DNA of 7,047 nucleotides, taken from positions 1 through 7,047 of the forward strand of contig CAAEEB010000098.1 in assembly GCA_900754745.1 (NCBI GenBank), given 5' to 3'. The notes under the pieces were generated by a model. It did no database searches. It was not told the origin of the DNA and saw only the letters and a program-made list of their open reading frames with translations. Source of the stretch: an uncultured Collinsella sp. (GTDB lineage: Bacteria; Actinomycetota; Coriobacteriia; Coriobacteriales; Coriobacteriaceae). The translations under genes were made by a program, and so were the position numbers. This document shows positions 7,017 through 7,047 of the stretch, one piece after another; position 1 is the first letter of the stretch; every line of letters begins with the position of its first letter.

Positions 7017-7047
7017 TTGAGTGTCGGGGCGTTTCCTTTAGCTATGA
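7013..7047 (+). CDS. ECF transporter ATP-binding protein, N-terminal fragment cut by window end
   Basis: The ATG at 7013 overlaps the ribU stop (ATGA). It encodes MIECRGVSFSY before the window ends, which matches the usual opening of ECF-type ABC ATPases (MIE-x-x-x-VSFSY), where the tyrosine stacks on the ATP base. The Walker motifs lie beyond the window. Its position after ribU suggests it powers riboflavin uptake, alone or as part of an EcfA-EcfA'-EcfT module. Which ATPase subunit it is cannot be told from eleven residues. Confidence 0.8.
   Translation, partial: MIECRGVSFSY

Overview
The window reads as chromosomal DNA of a high-GC Gram-positive gut bacterium. The best guess is a member of Coriobacteriia close to Collinsella. 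This rests on GC-rich codon use, AGGAGG-type ribosome sites, an adjacent groES-groEL pair, an FMN-riboswitch/RibU/ECF unit, and intergenic spaces full of strong inverted repeats. The genus is an inference; no marker gene here settles it.

Layout from left to right: (1) 67-1530, minus strand: a zinc-dependent M20 amidohydrolase/aminoacylase with an unusual Ala/His/charged C-terminal tail. (2) 1531-1698: a short divergent promoter space. (3) 1699-3336, plus strand: a YtcJ-like metal-dependent amidohydrolase (Amidohydro_3). (4) 3337-3828: about 490 bases without a gene. They hold a 21-bp near-perfect inverted repeat, an intrinsic terminator, a roughly 200-base nested palindrome (3493-3691), and the groESL promoter and leader with a GC-rich hairpin just before the ribosome site. 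(5) 3829-4122 groES and 4219-5856 groEL, separated by 96 bases that contain another stem-loop. (6) 5857-6230: a second nested palindrome with perfect 33-bp outer arms (5887-6022), two smaller hairpins and a promoter. (7) 6231-6417: an FMN riboswitch. (8) 6426-7016: ribU, the riboflavin-binding S component of an ECF transporter. It overlaps by ATGA with (9) a truncated ECF ATPase gene starting at 7013.

Functionally there are three units. The two divergent hydrolases probably both act on amide-type substrates (N-acyl amino acids, small peptides or amide-containing metabolites), but the sequence does not fix their substrates. GroES and GroEL form the chaperonin. The last unit imports riboflavin: FMN binding to the riboswitch should hide the ribosome site of ribU, and the overlapping ATPase gene would be shut down with it.

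The most unusual content is between the genes. The chaperonin operon is bracketed by two long nested palindromes whose arms differ but whose cores share a short motif, suggesting two divergent members of one structured repeat family. No complete novel gene system is visible; the protein-coding genes belong to known families.
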